Below, one piece after another: positions 1-9,078 of a stretch of DNA of 64,000 bases; the stretch's first letter is position 1; the number at the start of each line of letters is the position of its first letter. The stretch covers positions 12,639,204-12,703,203 of the forward strand of contig NC_061817.1 of assembly GCF_021462225.1 (NCBI RefSeq). Direction: 5' to 3'. The position numbers and the translations under genes were made by a program. Below the pieces are notes generated by a model. The model made no database searches. It saw only the letters and a program-made list of their open reading frames with translations, and had not been told where the DNA came from. Source of the DNA: Girardinichthys multiradiatus (taxonomy: Eukaryota > Chordata > Actinopteri > Cyprinodontiformes > Goodeidae).

Positions 1-825
1 TTAGGCTACATTCAGTTCCAAACCAGAGAAAACATTTGTTCCCGTAAAGATTGATAAAAAGCCAGCGCTGCACTTTAGCGAGAAAGAACTTATGAAACCG
101 CAGTAAACTGCAGCTTTCTGTGGACAAGGATCCCTCGGCTCTCCATGAACTGCCTGGCCGATGTTATGTCACCCTGCTGGGGATGCGGAGGCTGCTGCCG
201 CGGCGGGAGCCAGATGTGAGGACGGTGTTATCGCTTCATATATGTCAAAGATGGAAATGTTACCTTCTACATGAGTCGGTGACTCTCCCGCCACATCTGG
301 GGCTTCAGATATATTGAAATGGCAGCATATTTGTTCTCATCAGGCATTTTAAATCGCGTTGAGGGTGCAGCCTTCTGTAAATCTCCACCACGCAGCCCAC
401 TTCCCCCCGGGTTATGAAAACCAATGGAGAGCTGCCTGCATAAAGGGGCGTGATCAGAGAAATAACATAGGAGACACAGGAGCCGAGTCATGTTTCAAAT
501 CCACTTAAAGAGACCCGAATACAACGTAATAAACAGGCTGGAATAAAAAAAATAACTGCAATTGTTTCCATCAACATTTTAGATACGCCCAATAAAATAC
601 TGGAGAAGTCTTTTACATTTTCATGGATTTTTGTCCTGTACTGACTGGCCTTAGGCAAACAGTATGGTGGGTCCAGTTGCTATTCAGTGTCGGGGCAGAT
701 TTGTCCTGCAAATGTCACATAATGTTTCCTTGAGTTGTTGAACCATGTTGCCTTGATAAGCTGTTATGATTTGTTGTATGAACCTGTCATCGAGTCCTAT
801 ACTACGGTGGCCGGGGGGTGCAAAA

Positions 826-1379
826 CACTTTTACATTTCAGAAAACAAATTTACATTTCAGAAAACATTTTTACATTTCAGAAAACACTTTTACATTTCA
901 GAAAACATTTTACATTTCAGAAAACATTTTTACATTTCAGAAAACACTTTTACATTTCAGAAAACATTTTACATTTCAGAAAACAAATTTACATTTCAGA
1001 AAACATTTTACATTTCAGAAAACAAATTTACATTTCAGAAAACAAATTTACATTTCAGAAAACAAATTTACATTTCAGAAAACAAATTTACATTTCAGAA
1101 AACATTTTACATTTCAGAAAACAAATTTACATTTCAGAAAACAAATTTACATTTCAGAAAACAAATTTACATTTCAGAAAACATTTTACATTTCAGAAAA
1201 CAAATTTACATTTCAGAAAACATTTTTACATTTCAGAAAACAAATTTACATTTCAGAAAACAAATTTACATTTCAGAAAACAAATTTACATTTCAGAAAA
1301 CATTTTTACATTTCAGAAAACAAATTTACATTTCAGAAAACATTTTACATTTCAGAAAACAAATTTACATTTCAGAAAA
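826..1379 (+). repeat. 20-bp minisatellite, 28 units
   Basis: Units of 19-20 bp share the core TTTACATTTCAGAAAAC followed by a variable AAA, ATT or ACT. No unit contains a stop codon in any forward frame, which creates three overlapping open frames of 224-245 codons. These frames have low-complexity, frame-shifted versions of one repeat and are not genes. Confidence 0.95.
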
Positions 1380-1636
1380 TCAACCGGAAAGGGAATGTAC
1401 CAACACTGACCTGGAAGTTAGCCTCAGGGCTGCATCCTTCGAAGGCCGTATTTGTAGACCGATTACGTTACAGCGCGGCGACGAAGGCTGTCCCAATTCA
1501 TGAATCATGACTCCCTCCAAGACAAATGTGTCCTTATTTTGCCCGATTTGAAGGATGGGTCGTGAGTATCCTTCGCGGCCCATCATTTCCCATCATTCAT
1601 TGCGGGTCGAAGTGGATTGGTCAAGCAGGGGAAGCC

Positions 1637-1661
1637 ATGGCGGACCATAGCAACAAAAGCT
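1637..1661 (+). other. Left-arm copy of the 25-nt start-codon exon
   Basis: ATG begins an eight-codon stretch (MADHSNKS) that runs into a strong splice donor (T|GTGAGT) at 1662. The identical exon in the right arm is exon 1 of the Myb-like gene. Here it faces inward towards the transposase. Joining it to an acceptor at 2018-2019 (GATAG) would be in phase with the transposase frame (T plus AT). The splice is inferred only from phase and motifs. Confidence 0.45.
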
Positions 1662-1861
1662 GTGAGTAAATTGTGGAAAATTACACTTTCTGTGGCACAA
1701 ATTAACTTCTACAATGTTTTTAGTGCGGGAATATAACTATGTAGACGTGAAATATCTGCTTGATTTATGTAGACATCGCTTAATTTCAAACGTGCTCCGA
1801 CGGGTTCGGAGTTTTCCGTTCCCGGCGTAGTAACCGGGTCGCCTCGCCAGCCCTATATATA

Positions 1862-1878
1862 TAAGGCCTAACCCTAAC

Positions 1879-1935
<57 letters not shown>

Positions 1936-1942
1936 TAGATAG

Positions 1943-1987
<45 letters not shown>

Positions 1988-1995
1988 TATATAAA
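1862..1995. repeat. TA-rich microsatellite
   Basis: About 130 bp of nearly pure TA dinucleotide with a short GATA interruption. It sits exactly between the inner end of the left arm and the truncated 5' end of the transposase, and so marks the place where the 5' part of that gene is missing. A short CCTAACCC stretch just before it resembles telomere sequence but has only two partial units. Confidence 0.9.
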
Positions 1996-2019
1996 CAACA
2001 ACTTTCAATTTTAAGATAG

Positions 2020-3097
2020 ATGCTATTCGTCACCAGGTCATCTACCGTCTAAAGACCCCTGAGGACTTAAGGCAGTGTCCCGTGAGTTTGCAGGGCTGGC
2101 ACGCCACAGAGTTTTTCTTAAAGCTGTGGGTGCAATTGACGGCTGCCATATCCGCATCAGGTGTCCAAGCAGCCCTGATGGTCAGTGCTACAGGACCAGA
2201 AAACTCTTCCCTTCCATAATCCTGCAAGCAGTTTCTGACCATTGGAGCCATTTTATTGACACGTATGTGGGCTGGCCTGGGTCAGTGCATGACTCTAGGG
2301 TGCTTCGCCACAGCCCACTGTACAGTTTATCCTCCTCCAGGGCATTTTATCCTTGGTGATGGAGGGTACCCATGCCTCCAATATCCACTCCCCCTCATCA
2401 CTCCCTACAAGAGGACAAGACATGGTGTGGGAGCCCAGCGCTTTAACAGCCATCATTCCAGAAACACGCTCTATAACAGAGCCTGTTTTTGGAATGAAGA
2501 AAACCAGATTCAGGGCCATCTCCCTGCAAGCGCTGGAGGTGCACGACACCTTTGTACCTCACGTAAGTTTTGACCTAGATCCATTTTATATATACATTAT
2601 ACATAATATATACACATACACACATATGCACCCTCTTTTAAATTGTTTTCAGGTCATAACAGCATGCACCATCATCCACAACATCTGCCTTGGTGCTGGG
2701 GATGTCATGGCCCCAGAGGATGACCCAGAGGAGACTGTAGAAGAGGATGAGGGTGAGGTTTGGACTGAGGCAGTCAGCGTTGCTCTCTGGCAGAACCAGC
2801 TTTCAGCTGAGGTGTCCACCCTGGAGGAGGTACCACCAGAACATGACTACTGTGTCCAGCCAAGTATAATATTATAGATGTGATTCATTTTTGAGGGGTA
2901 TGACTAATTGTAATATTTTTTGAGAACCATCTTCTAATTCTGCATTTTTCCGATTACCTCTTAGTGATGTAGCAGCCGTCAATTCAGCCAGCCCTTTAAA
3001 CCCACTTGATGGACGATACCGTGGACAGCGGAGAGAGACATCACAAACATCTGCAGACCACCTGTGTGATGCTTCGTTCACCATCCAGAAAGACTAA
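2020..3097 (+). pseudogene. Harbinger DDE transposase (HARBI1-like), frameshifted
   Basis: The translated segments carry the family hallmarks: GAIDGCHIRI with the first catalytic Asp, GWPGSVHDSRVL, FILGDGGYPC with the second Asp, and the region EPVFGMKKTRFR with the Glu, followed by an ITACTIIHNICL helix. Three single-base frame changes are needed to read it, near 2070, near 2325 and near 2460. An intron with canonical ends fits 2563-2652. A last exon at 2973-3097 is in phase and ends in TAA. About 130 residues normally found upstream of the first motif are absent, being replaced by the TA repeat and the left arm. A poly(A) signal follows at 3364. It cannot make a full transposase as it stands. 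Confidence 0.8.
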
Positions 3098-3363
3098 CCA
3101 CAGGTCTCAGTTGCAGCATCCCATCCAAGTCTCTGACCTTGTGAGAGATTTAGCCACACCGCCAGACTTTCTGTTCAGAAAGACATCTGCCTCTTTGTTC
3201 TGTTCAAGAGGTTTTTCCAGGAACCAGTCACTCAAGTTGATCCTGTTGTCGCCGTTGTAAATACTTGTACATAGTTTTATTTTATGCCTTTTGTCTTGTA
3301 ATCTTGATCTGTTTGAATGTTTTCTTCCCCCATTCTGTTTAAAGTGCTGTTTGTATTTTTCAT

Positions 3364-3369
3364 AATAAA
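3364..3369 (+). terminator. Poly(A) signal of the transposase gene
   Basis: AATAAA lies about 270 bp after the predicted transposase stop at 3095-3097. It is about 80 bp from the opposing signal of the Myb-like gene, so the two genes end tail to tail. Confidence 0.6.
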
Positions 3370-3449
3370 TTCTGTTTATAACTTTAAATGAAGTTGATGT
3401 ATTGTTAGATCAAATGGAAATAACATTAGTGACAAAAACAATTTTGAAA

Positions 3450-3455
3450 TTTATT
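3450..3455 (-). terminator. Poly(A) signal of the Myb-like gene
   Basis: The plus strand reads TTTATT, which is AATAAA on the minus strand, 62 bp after the stop codon of the Myb-like gene at 3517. Confidence 0.6.
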
Positions 3456-3516
3456 AGAACACCTTAAAACTTTAAGAAACAATCTGAACAAAACTTAATA
3501 TTTCTTATGTAGCATC

Positions 3517-4986
3517 TTATTTTGGTGCCATTCTTTGGAAAACAGTCTGTCCATTCTTTGTGCCCTCATGTCCTCCCTGATCATCTCCATCATCTCTGTC
3601 CCTCTTTCTTTTCTGACCCCTTCCTGCTGGCTCACTGTCTTCCTTCTCCGTCTGGTTGACCACTGCTCCGCTTGGCCCTGGAGTGTCCTCAGGGATGGAG
3701 GTATTTAGGACAGGAGCTGTTGTGGAAGACCTCTGTCCCAACACCTCATCCATAAGGACAAACCAGGGCCAAGTAGCAGCAGTGGGCTTTTCACTGATTC
3801 CCTCTCCTGACCCTGGATACTTACAATCCTAAAGTTAGATTGAATAAAAAAAAGAGTTGACTAAACAGAGAAACCAACAAGACTTTTAGAAATATTTTTT
3901 TATTTGTGTGTGACATGAGAACTTCTGAACATACTTTAAATTCTTTTCTTTTTTCAAATTGTCCCACATTGTTTTGTCCTGCAAAGGGGGTGACCTTCCC
4001 CTGTTGGTCCATCTTCTCCAGAATTGTCCTAAACCGAAAAAAGTATGTTAATCACTGGATGGATATTTATGAAAGTTAGAAAGATAGGAGTTATTGAAAC
4101 TGGACAGAAACCGACTGCAAAGAATGTTGTTATTGTACCTCCAAGCCATGGTGGCTGGGTTTTTAGCTCCAGTAAAAAGGTGGTGGTTCTCACCCATGAG
4201 CTTAATAAACTGGCCCATCTGCAGCTTTGTAGCTAAACAAAATATGAAAATACCAACAAAAAAAAATCTTGCTTAATATCAGAGCAAAAATAAAGCCTTT
4301 TTTAATTTCACATTTGTCTTAATTTGAAGAAAATATTAAAATATTTCTATGCAAATGTCTAAAACAAGCTCTTTCAAACTTTTAACTTCTTTACTGAGAT
4401 TCACTTACATTTGGAGGTGTATTCCTCGTCGGGTTTACCTGGAATCAGAAATTATAATGCTAACTGAATTATAAATAAACTTTTAAAACATATAGCACAT
4501 TTCTTCATTAAAATTTAATATTGAAAAGCTTATTTATTCTCAATCACACTGTCCAGCGATACAGTTGGATTACATAAAATTGACCATTTATTCTGGTTAA
4601 CCTTAATATCACCTGAAATGTTAAATCGATTTTCAGTAACAATTAAAATAATAACATAAACTGTTAGAAATCACTTGTGTTAAACGTTCACTGTGATGAC
4701 TGCCAGCGGGAGCTTAGTGGCGATAGTCCGGTCAGATCTCTACCGAGCTAGCTCACCTCACCGCCGGTAGGGCTGGCAAGGCGAGCCGGTTACTACGCCC
4801 GGAACGGAAAACTCCGAACCCGTCGGAGCACGTTTGAAATTAAGCGATGTCTAGATAAATCAAGCAGATATTTCACGTCTACATAGTTATATTCCCGCAC
4901 TAAAAACATTGTAGAAGTTAATTTGTGCCACAGAAAGTGTAATTCTCCACAATTTACTCACAGCTTTTGTTGCTATGGTCCGCCAT
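3517..4986 (-). CDS. Harbinger Myb/SANT-like DNA-binding protein, 184 aa
   Basis: In PIF/Harbinger elements this partner protein binds element ends and helps bring the transposase into the nucleus. Five exons fit with consistent phases: 4962-4986, 4409-4438, 4139-4232, 3935-4028 and 3517-3828 (555 nt in all). All four introns have GT and AG ends. Recognisable parts are GQFIKLMGENHHLFTGAKN and EKMDQQGKVTP from the trihelix-type SANT fold, KYPGSGEG, KPTAATWPWFVLMDEVLGQR, an acidic stretch, and a basic tail KRKRDRD that is a likely nuclear localisation signal. The first exon lies inside the right inverted arm. About 16 residues in exon 4 (after KVTP) are out of frame relative to the family, and a second indel restores the frame before the exon ends. 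Whether the protein still binds DNA is uncertain. Confidence 0.7.
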
Positions 4987-6403
4987 GGCTTCCCCTGCTT
5001 GACCAATCCACTTCGACCCGCAATGAATGAGGGGAAATGATGGGCCGCGAAGGATACTCACAACGCATCCTTCAAATCGGGCAAAATAAGGACACATTTG
5101 TCTTGGAGGGAGTCATGATTCATGAATTGGGACAGCCTTCGTCGCCGCGCTGTAACGTAATCGGTCTACAAATACGGCCTTCGAAGGATGCAGCCCCTGA
5201 GGCTAACTTCCGGGTCAGCGTTGGTACATTCCCTTTCCGGTTGATTTTCTGAAATGTAAATTTGTTTTCTGAAATGTAAAATGTTTTCTGAAATGTAAAA
5301 ATGTTTTCTGAAATGTAAATTTGTTTTCTGAAATGTAAAATGTTTTCTGAAATGTAAATTTGTTTTCTGAAATGTAAATTTGTTTTATGAAATGTAAATT
5401 TGTTTTCTGAAATGTAAAATGTTTTCTGAAATGTAAATTTGTTTTCTGAAATGTAAAATGTTTTCTGAAATGTAAATTTGTTTTCTGAAATGTAAAATGT
5501 TTTCTGAAATGTAAAAGTGTTTTCTGAAATGTAAAAATGTTTTCTGAAATGTAAATTTGTTTTCTGAAATGTAAAAGTGTTTTGCACCCCCCGGCCACCG
5601 TAGTATAGGACTCGATGACAGGTTCATACAACAAATCATAACAGCTTATCAAGGCAACATGGTTCAACAACTCAAGGAAACATTATGTGACATTTACAGG
5701 GCAAATCTGCCCCGACACTGAATAGCAACTGGACCCACCATACTGTTTGCCTAAGGCCAGTCAGTACAGGACAAAAATCCATGAAAATGTAAAAGACTTC
5801 TCCAGTATTTTATTGGGCGTATCTAAAATGTTGATGGAAACAATTGCAGTTATTTTTTTATTCCAGCCTGTTTATTACGTTGTATTCGGGTCTCTTTAAG
5901 TGGATTTGAAACATGACTCGGCTCCTGTGTCTCCTATGTTATTTCTCTGATCACGCCCCTTTATGCAGGCAGCTCTCCATTGGTTTTCATAACCCGGGGG
6001 GAAGTGGGCTGCGTGGTGGAGATTTACAGAAGGCTGCACCCTCAACGCGATTTAAAATGCCTGATGAGAACAAATATGCTGCCATTTCAATATATCTGAA
6101 GCCCCAGATGTGGCGGGAGAGTCACCGACTCATGTAGAAGGTAACATTTCCATCTTTGACATATATGAAGCGATAACACCGTCCTCACATCTGGCTCCCG
6201 CCGCGGCAGCAGCCTCCGCATCCCCAGCAGGGTGACATAACATCGGCCAGGCAGTTCATGGAGAGCCGAGGGATCCTTGTCCACAGAAAGCTGCAGTTTA
6301 CCGCGGTTTCATAAGTTCTTTCTCGCTAAAGTGCAGCGCTGGCTTTTTATCAATCTTTACGGGAACAAATGTTTTCTCTGGTTTGGAACTGAATGTAGCC
6401 TAA
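4769..6403 (-). repeat. Right arm of the Harbinger palindrome
   Basis: This is the reverse complement of 1-1854, shorter only because the minisatellite has 17 units. On its inner side the sequence continues without a break into the first intron of the Myb-like gene, so this arm looks like the original context and the left arm like the inverted copy. Confidence 0.9.
5248..5583 (-). repeat. 20-bp minisatellite in the right arm, 17 units
   Basis: Same repeat as at 826-1379 in reverse orientation, flanked by the same unique sequence on both sides. The copy-number difference between arms shows expansion or contraction after the arms were formed. Confidence 0.95.
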
Positions 6404-6572
6404 ATATGTATAGCTATGGACGGTGTTAATCCAAAGCCCCAATTATGATCCAAAAACATGTAGACTGCGGATAAAGAGCAGTAATTGTGGCCCACAGAAG
6501 GTAATTAGGTAAACGATTTGCTGAATAGACATGTTAAACCATATTGTTTGAATAGCACCATCTGATAATTAC

Positions 6573-6686
6573 CTGCATACAGAGTCGGCCCAAGACATAA
6601 GCAAATCCAGCAGCTGCTTAAGGGAAACCAGCCCCCACACCAGCAGGTGGCTCCCAAGAGCATTAAAATGATCCCAGAAGACAGAG
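6573..6686 (-). other. Unassigned exon-like segment
   Basis: On the minus strand a 114-nt segment is bounded by a pyrimidine-rich acceptor (ending TTGTAG) and a donor (CAG|GTAATT). It is open in one frame for 38 residues with a helical look, including LGSHLLVWGLVSLKQLLDLL and ending MSWADSV. It does not match any gene I recognise. It lies between the Harbinger element and a Tc1 element, where an older gene could have been broken up. It may be chance. Confidence 0.3.
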
Positions 6687-6871
6687 CTACAAATGTAAGA
6701 GTAACAGAACCAAGATCGCTCATACAAGAGGAGTATTCTGTTCAATAACCATGCCAGGAATACCTTCTGGGCTCTAGAAGCATGGGACAGTTTCTATAAA
6801 CATTCAAAAAAAATATATCTTAACATTTTATACATGATAAATCTTGTTGTCATAAGTATTATCAGCATATA

Positions 6872-9018
6872 CAGGTCCTTCTCAAAATATTAGCATATTG
6901 TGATAAAGTTCATTATTTTCCATAATGTAATGATGAAAATTTAACATTCATATATTTTAGATTCATTGCACACTAACTGAAATATTTCAGGTCTTTTATT
7001 GTCTTAATACGGATGATTTTGGCATACAGCTCATGAAAACCCAAAATTCCTATCTCACAAAATTAGCATATTTCATCCGACCAATAAAAGAAAAGTGTTT
7101 TTAATACAAAAAACGTCAACCTTCAAATAATCATGTACAGTTATGCACTCAATACTTGGTCGGGAATCCTTTTGCAGAAATGACTGCTTCAATGCGGCGT
7201 AGCATGGAGGCAATCAGCCTGTGGCACTGCTGAGGTCTTATGGAGGCCCAGGATGCTTCGATAGCGGCCTTTAGCTCATCCAGAGTGTTGGGTCTTGAGT
7301 CTCTCAACGTTCTCTTCACAATATCCCACAGATTCTCTATGGGGTTCAGCTCAGGAGAGTTGGCAGGCCAATTGAGCACAGTGATACCATGGTCAGTAAA
7401 CCATTTACCAGTGGTTTTGGCACTGTGAGCAGGTGCCAGGTCGTGCTGAAAAATGAAATCTTCATCTCCATAAAGCTTTTCAGCAGATGGAAGCATGAAG
7501 TGCTCCAAAATCTCCTGATAGCTAGCTGCATTGACCCTGCCCTTGATAAAACACAGTGGACCAACACCAGCAGCTGACAGGGCACCCCAGACCATCACTG
7601 ACTGTGGGTTCTTGACACTGGACTTCAGGCATTTTGGCATTTCCTTCTCCCCAGTCTTCCTCCAGACTCTGGCACCTTGATTTCCGAATGACATGCAGAA
7701 TTTGCTTTCATCCAAAAAAAGTACTTTGGACCACTGAGCAACAGTCCAATGCTGCTTCTCTGTAGCTCAGGTCAGGCGCTTCTGCCGCTGTTTCTGGTTC
7801 AAAAGTGGCTTGACCTGGGGAATGCGGCACCTGTAGCCCATTTCCTGCACACGCCTGTGCACGGTGGCTCTGGATGTTTCTACTCCAGACTCAGTCCACT
7901 GCTTCCGCAGGTCCCCCAAGGTCTGGAATCGGCCCTTCTCCACAATCTTCCTTTGGAAAACAGTCTGTCCATTCTTTGTGCCCTCGTGTCCTCCCTGATC
8001 ATCTCCATCATCTCTGTCCCTCTTTCTTTTCTGACCCCTTCCTGCTGGCTCACTGTCTTCCTTCTCCATCTGGTTGCCCACCGCTCCGCTTGGCCCTGGA
8101 GTGTCCTCAGGGATGGAGGTATTTAGGACAGGAGCTGTTGTGGAAGACCTCTGACCCAACACCTCATCCATAAGGACAAACCAGGGCCAAGTAGCAGCAG
8201 TGGGCTTTTCACTGATTCCCTCTCCTGACCCTGGATACTTACAATCCTAAAGTTAGATTGAATAAAAAAAGAGTTGACTAAACAGAGAAACCAACAAGAC
8301 TTTTAGAAATATTTTTTTATTTGTGTGTGACATGAGAACTTCTGAACATACTTTAAATTCTTTTCTTTTTCAAATTGTCCCACATTGTTTTGTCCTGCAA
8401 AGGGGGTGACCTTCCCCTGTTGGTCCATCTTCTCCAGAATTGTCCTAAACCGAAAGAAGTATGTTAATCACTGGATGGATATTTATGAAAGTTAGAAAGA
8501 TAGGAGTTATTGAAACTGGACAGAAACTGACTGCAAAGAATGTTGTTATTGTACCTCCAAGCCACGGTGGCTGAGTTTTTAGCTCCAGTAAAAAGGTGGT
8601 GGTTCTCACCCATGAGCTTAATAAACTGGCCCGTCTGCGGCTTTGTAGCTAAACAAAATATGAAAATACCAAAAAAAAAGTCTTACCCATGATTGGGGTT
8701 TTGAGTGATGAACCAGGCTGGGAGTTTTAAAGGCCTCAGGAATCTTTTGCAGGTGTTTAGAGTTAACTCGTTGATTCAGATGATTAGGTTCATAGCTCGT
8801 TCAGAGACCCTTTTAATGATATGCTAATTTTGTGAGATAGGAATTTTGGGTTTTCATGAGCTGTATGCCAAAATCATCCGTATTAAGACAATAAAAGACC
8901 TGAAATATTTCAGTTAGTGTGCAATGAATCTAAAATATATGAATGTTAAATTTTCATCATGACATTATGGAAAATAATGAACTTTATCACAATATGCTAA
9001 TATTTTGAGAAGGACCTG
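6872..9018. mobile_element. Chimeric Tc1 element carrying Harbinger Myb-like exons
   Basis: Near-identical terminal inverted repeats of about 205 bp begin CAGGTCCTTCTCAAAATATT and are flanked by TA on both sides, the Tc1/mariner target. An ordinary copy of the same family lies at 14709-16241. Here 7951-8679 is not Tc1. It matches the Harbinger region 3534-4262 with scattered differences and replaces the stretch corresponding to 15712-15900 of the ordinary copy. Both junctions show only 1-2 bp of shared sequence. The ends are intact, so the chimera could be moved as one Tc1 unit if transposase is supplied. Confidence 0.9.
7149..8690 (-). pseudogene. Chimeric Myb-like/Tc1 transposase gene, two lesions
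   Basis: Exons derived from the Harbinger gene lie at 8555-8648, 8352-8444 and 8246 downward. The last continues in frame into Tc1 transposase and ends at 7149. The join reads NGQTVFQR then KIVEKGRFQTLGDL. The Tc1 part keeps the second helix-turn-helix (TSRATVHRRVQEMG) and the catalytic triad in DESKF, QHDLAPAHS and NPIENLW, but the first helix-turn-helix is gone. Two lesions are visible: a stop at 7767-7769 where the sister copy has Trp, and a one-base loss in an A-run that leaves the exon 8352-8444 at 93 instead of 94 nt. The Tc1 start codon at 8690 (ATGG|GTAAGA) would be in phase with the first Myb exon, but the implied 38-nt intron is too short for normal vertebrate splicing, so the start is unresolved. 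Confidence 0.8.
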
Positions 9019-9078
9019 TACTGTCATTTTCAATAAATTAGAATAGTATTTTAAAAAGTAACTCACTTCATATTATAT

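Larger units (their letters stand above)
1..1854 (+). repeat. Left arm of the Harbinger palindrome
   Basis: This arm is nearly identical to the reverse complement of 4769-6403. The 219-bp length difference is accounted for by a 20-bp minisatellite with 28 copies here and 17 in the other arm. The arm carries a 25-nt start-codon exon with a splice donor near its inner end. It stops at the motif GCCAGCCCT, directly before a TA microsatellite. A third, partial copy at 16244-16813 ends at the same motif. Confidence 0.9.
1..6403. mobile_element. Palindromic PIF/Harbinger-type DNA transposon, probably complete
   Basis: Positions 1-1854 reappear as reverse complement at 4769-6403, so the unit is a giant inverted repeat around about 2.9 kb of unique sequence. 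The unique part holds two convergent genes: a DDE transposase of the HARBI1 type on the plus strand and a Myb/SANT-like gene on the minus strand. That gene pair is the known signature of PIF/Harbinger elements. The outer tips read TTAGGCTACATTC and GAATGTAGCCTAA. The window begins exactly at the left tip, so the target-site duplication cannot be read and the element could extend further left. The transposase is broken while the partner gene is open, so this copy is probably not autonomous. Confidence 0.8.

Noticed and set aside
120..491. Small open frames of 65 and 74 codons repeated in both Harbinger arms
   Set aside because: They are present twice only because the arms are inverted copies. 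No start context, domain or splice pattern supports a gene.
826..1379. CRISPR-like array
   Set aside because: The units are contiguous without unique spacers, and this is a vertebrate genome with the same repeat in inverted arms.
735..1510. Three overlapping open frames of 224-245 codons on the plus strand, and their mirror copies at 5120-5670
   Set aside because: They are translations of the 20-bp minisatellite, which lacks stops in every forward frame. Each frame gives a shifted version of the same short repeat, and unit number varies between arms.
1866..1883. Interstitial telomere sequence (also at 11830-11845)
   Set aside because: Only about two CCCTAA-like units are present at each place, too few to call.
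7240..8173. Plus-strand open frames across the chimeric Tc1 element
   Set aside because: They are antisense shadows of the transposase and Myb-like exons on the minus strand.
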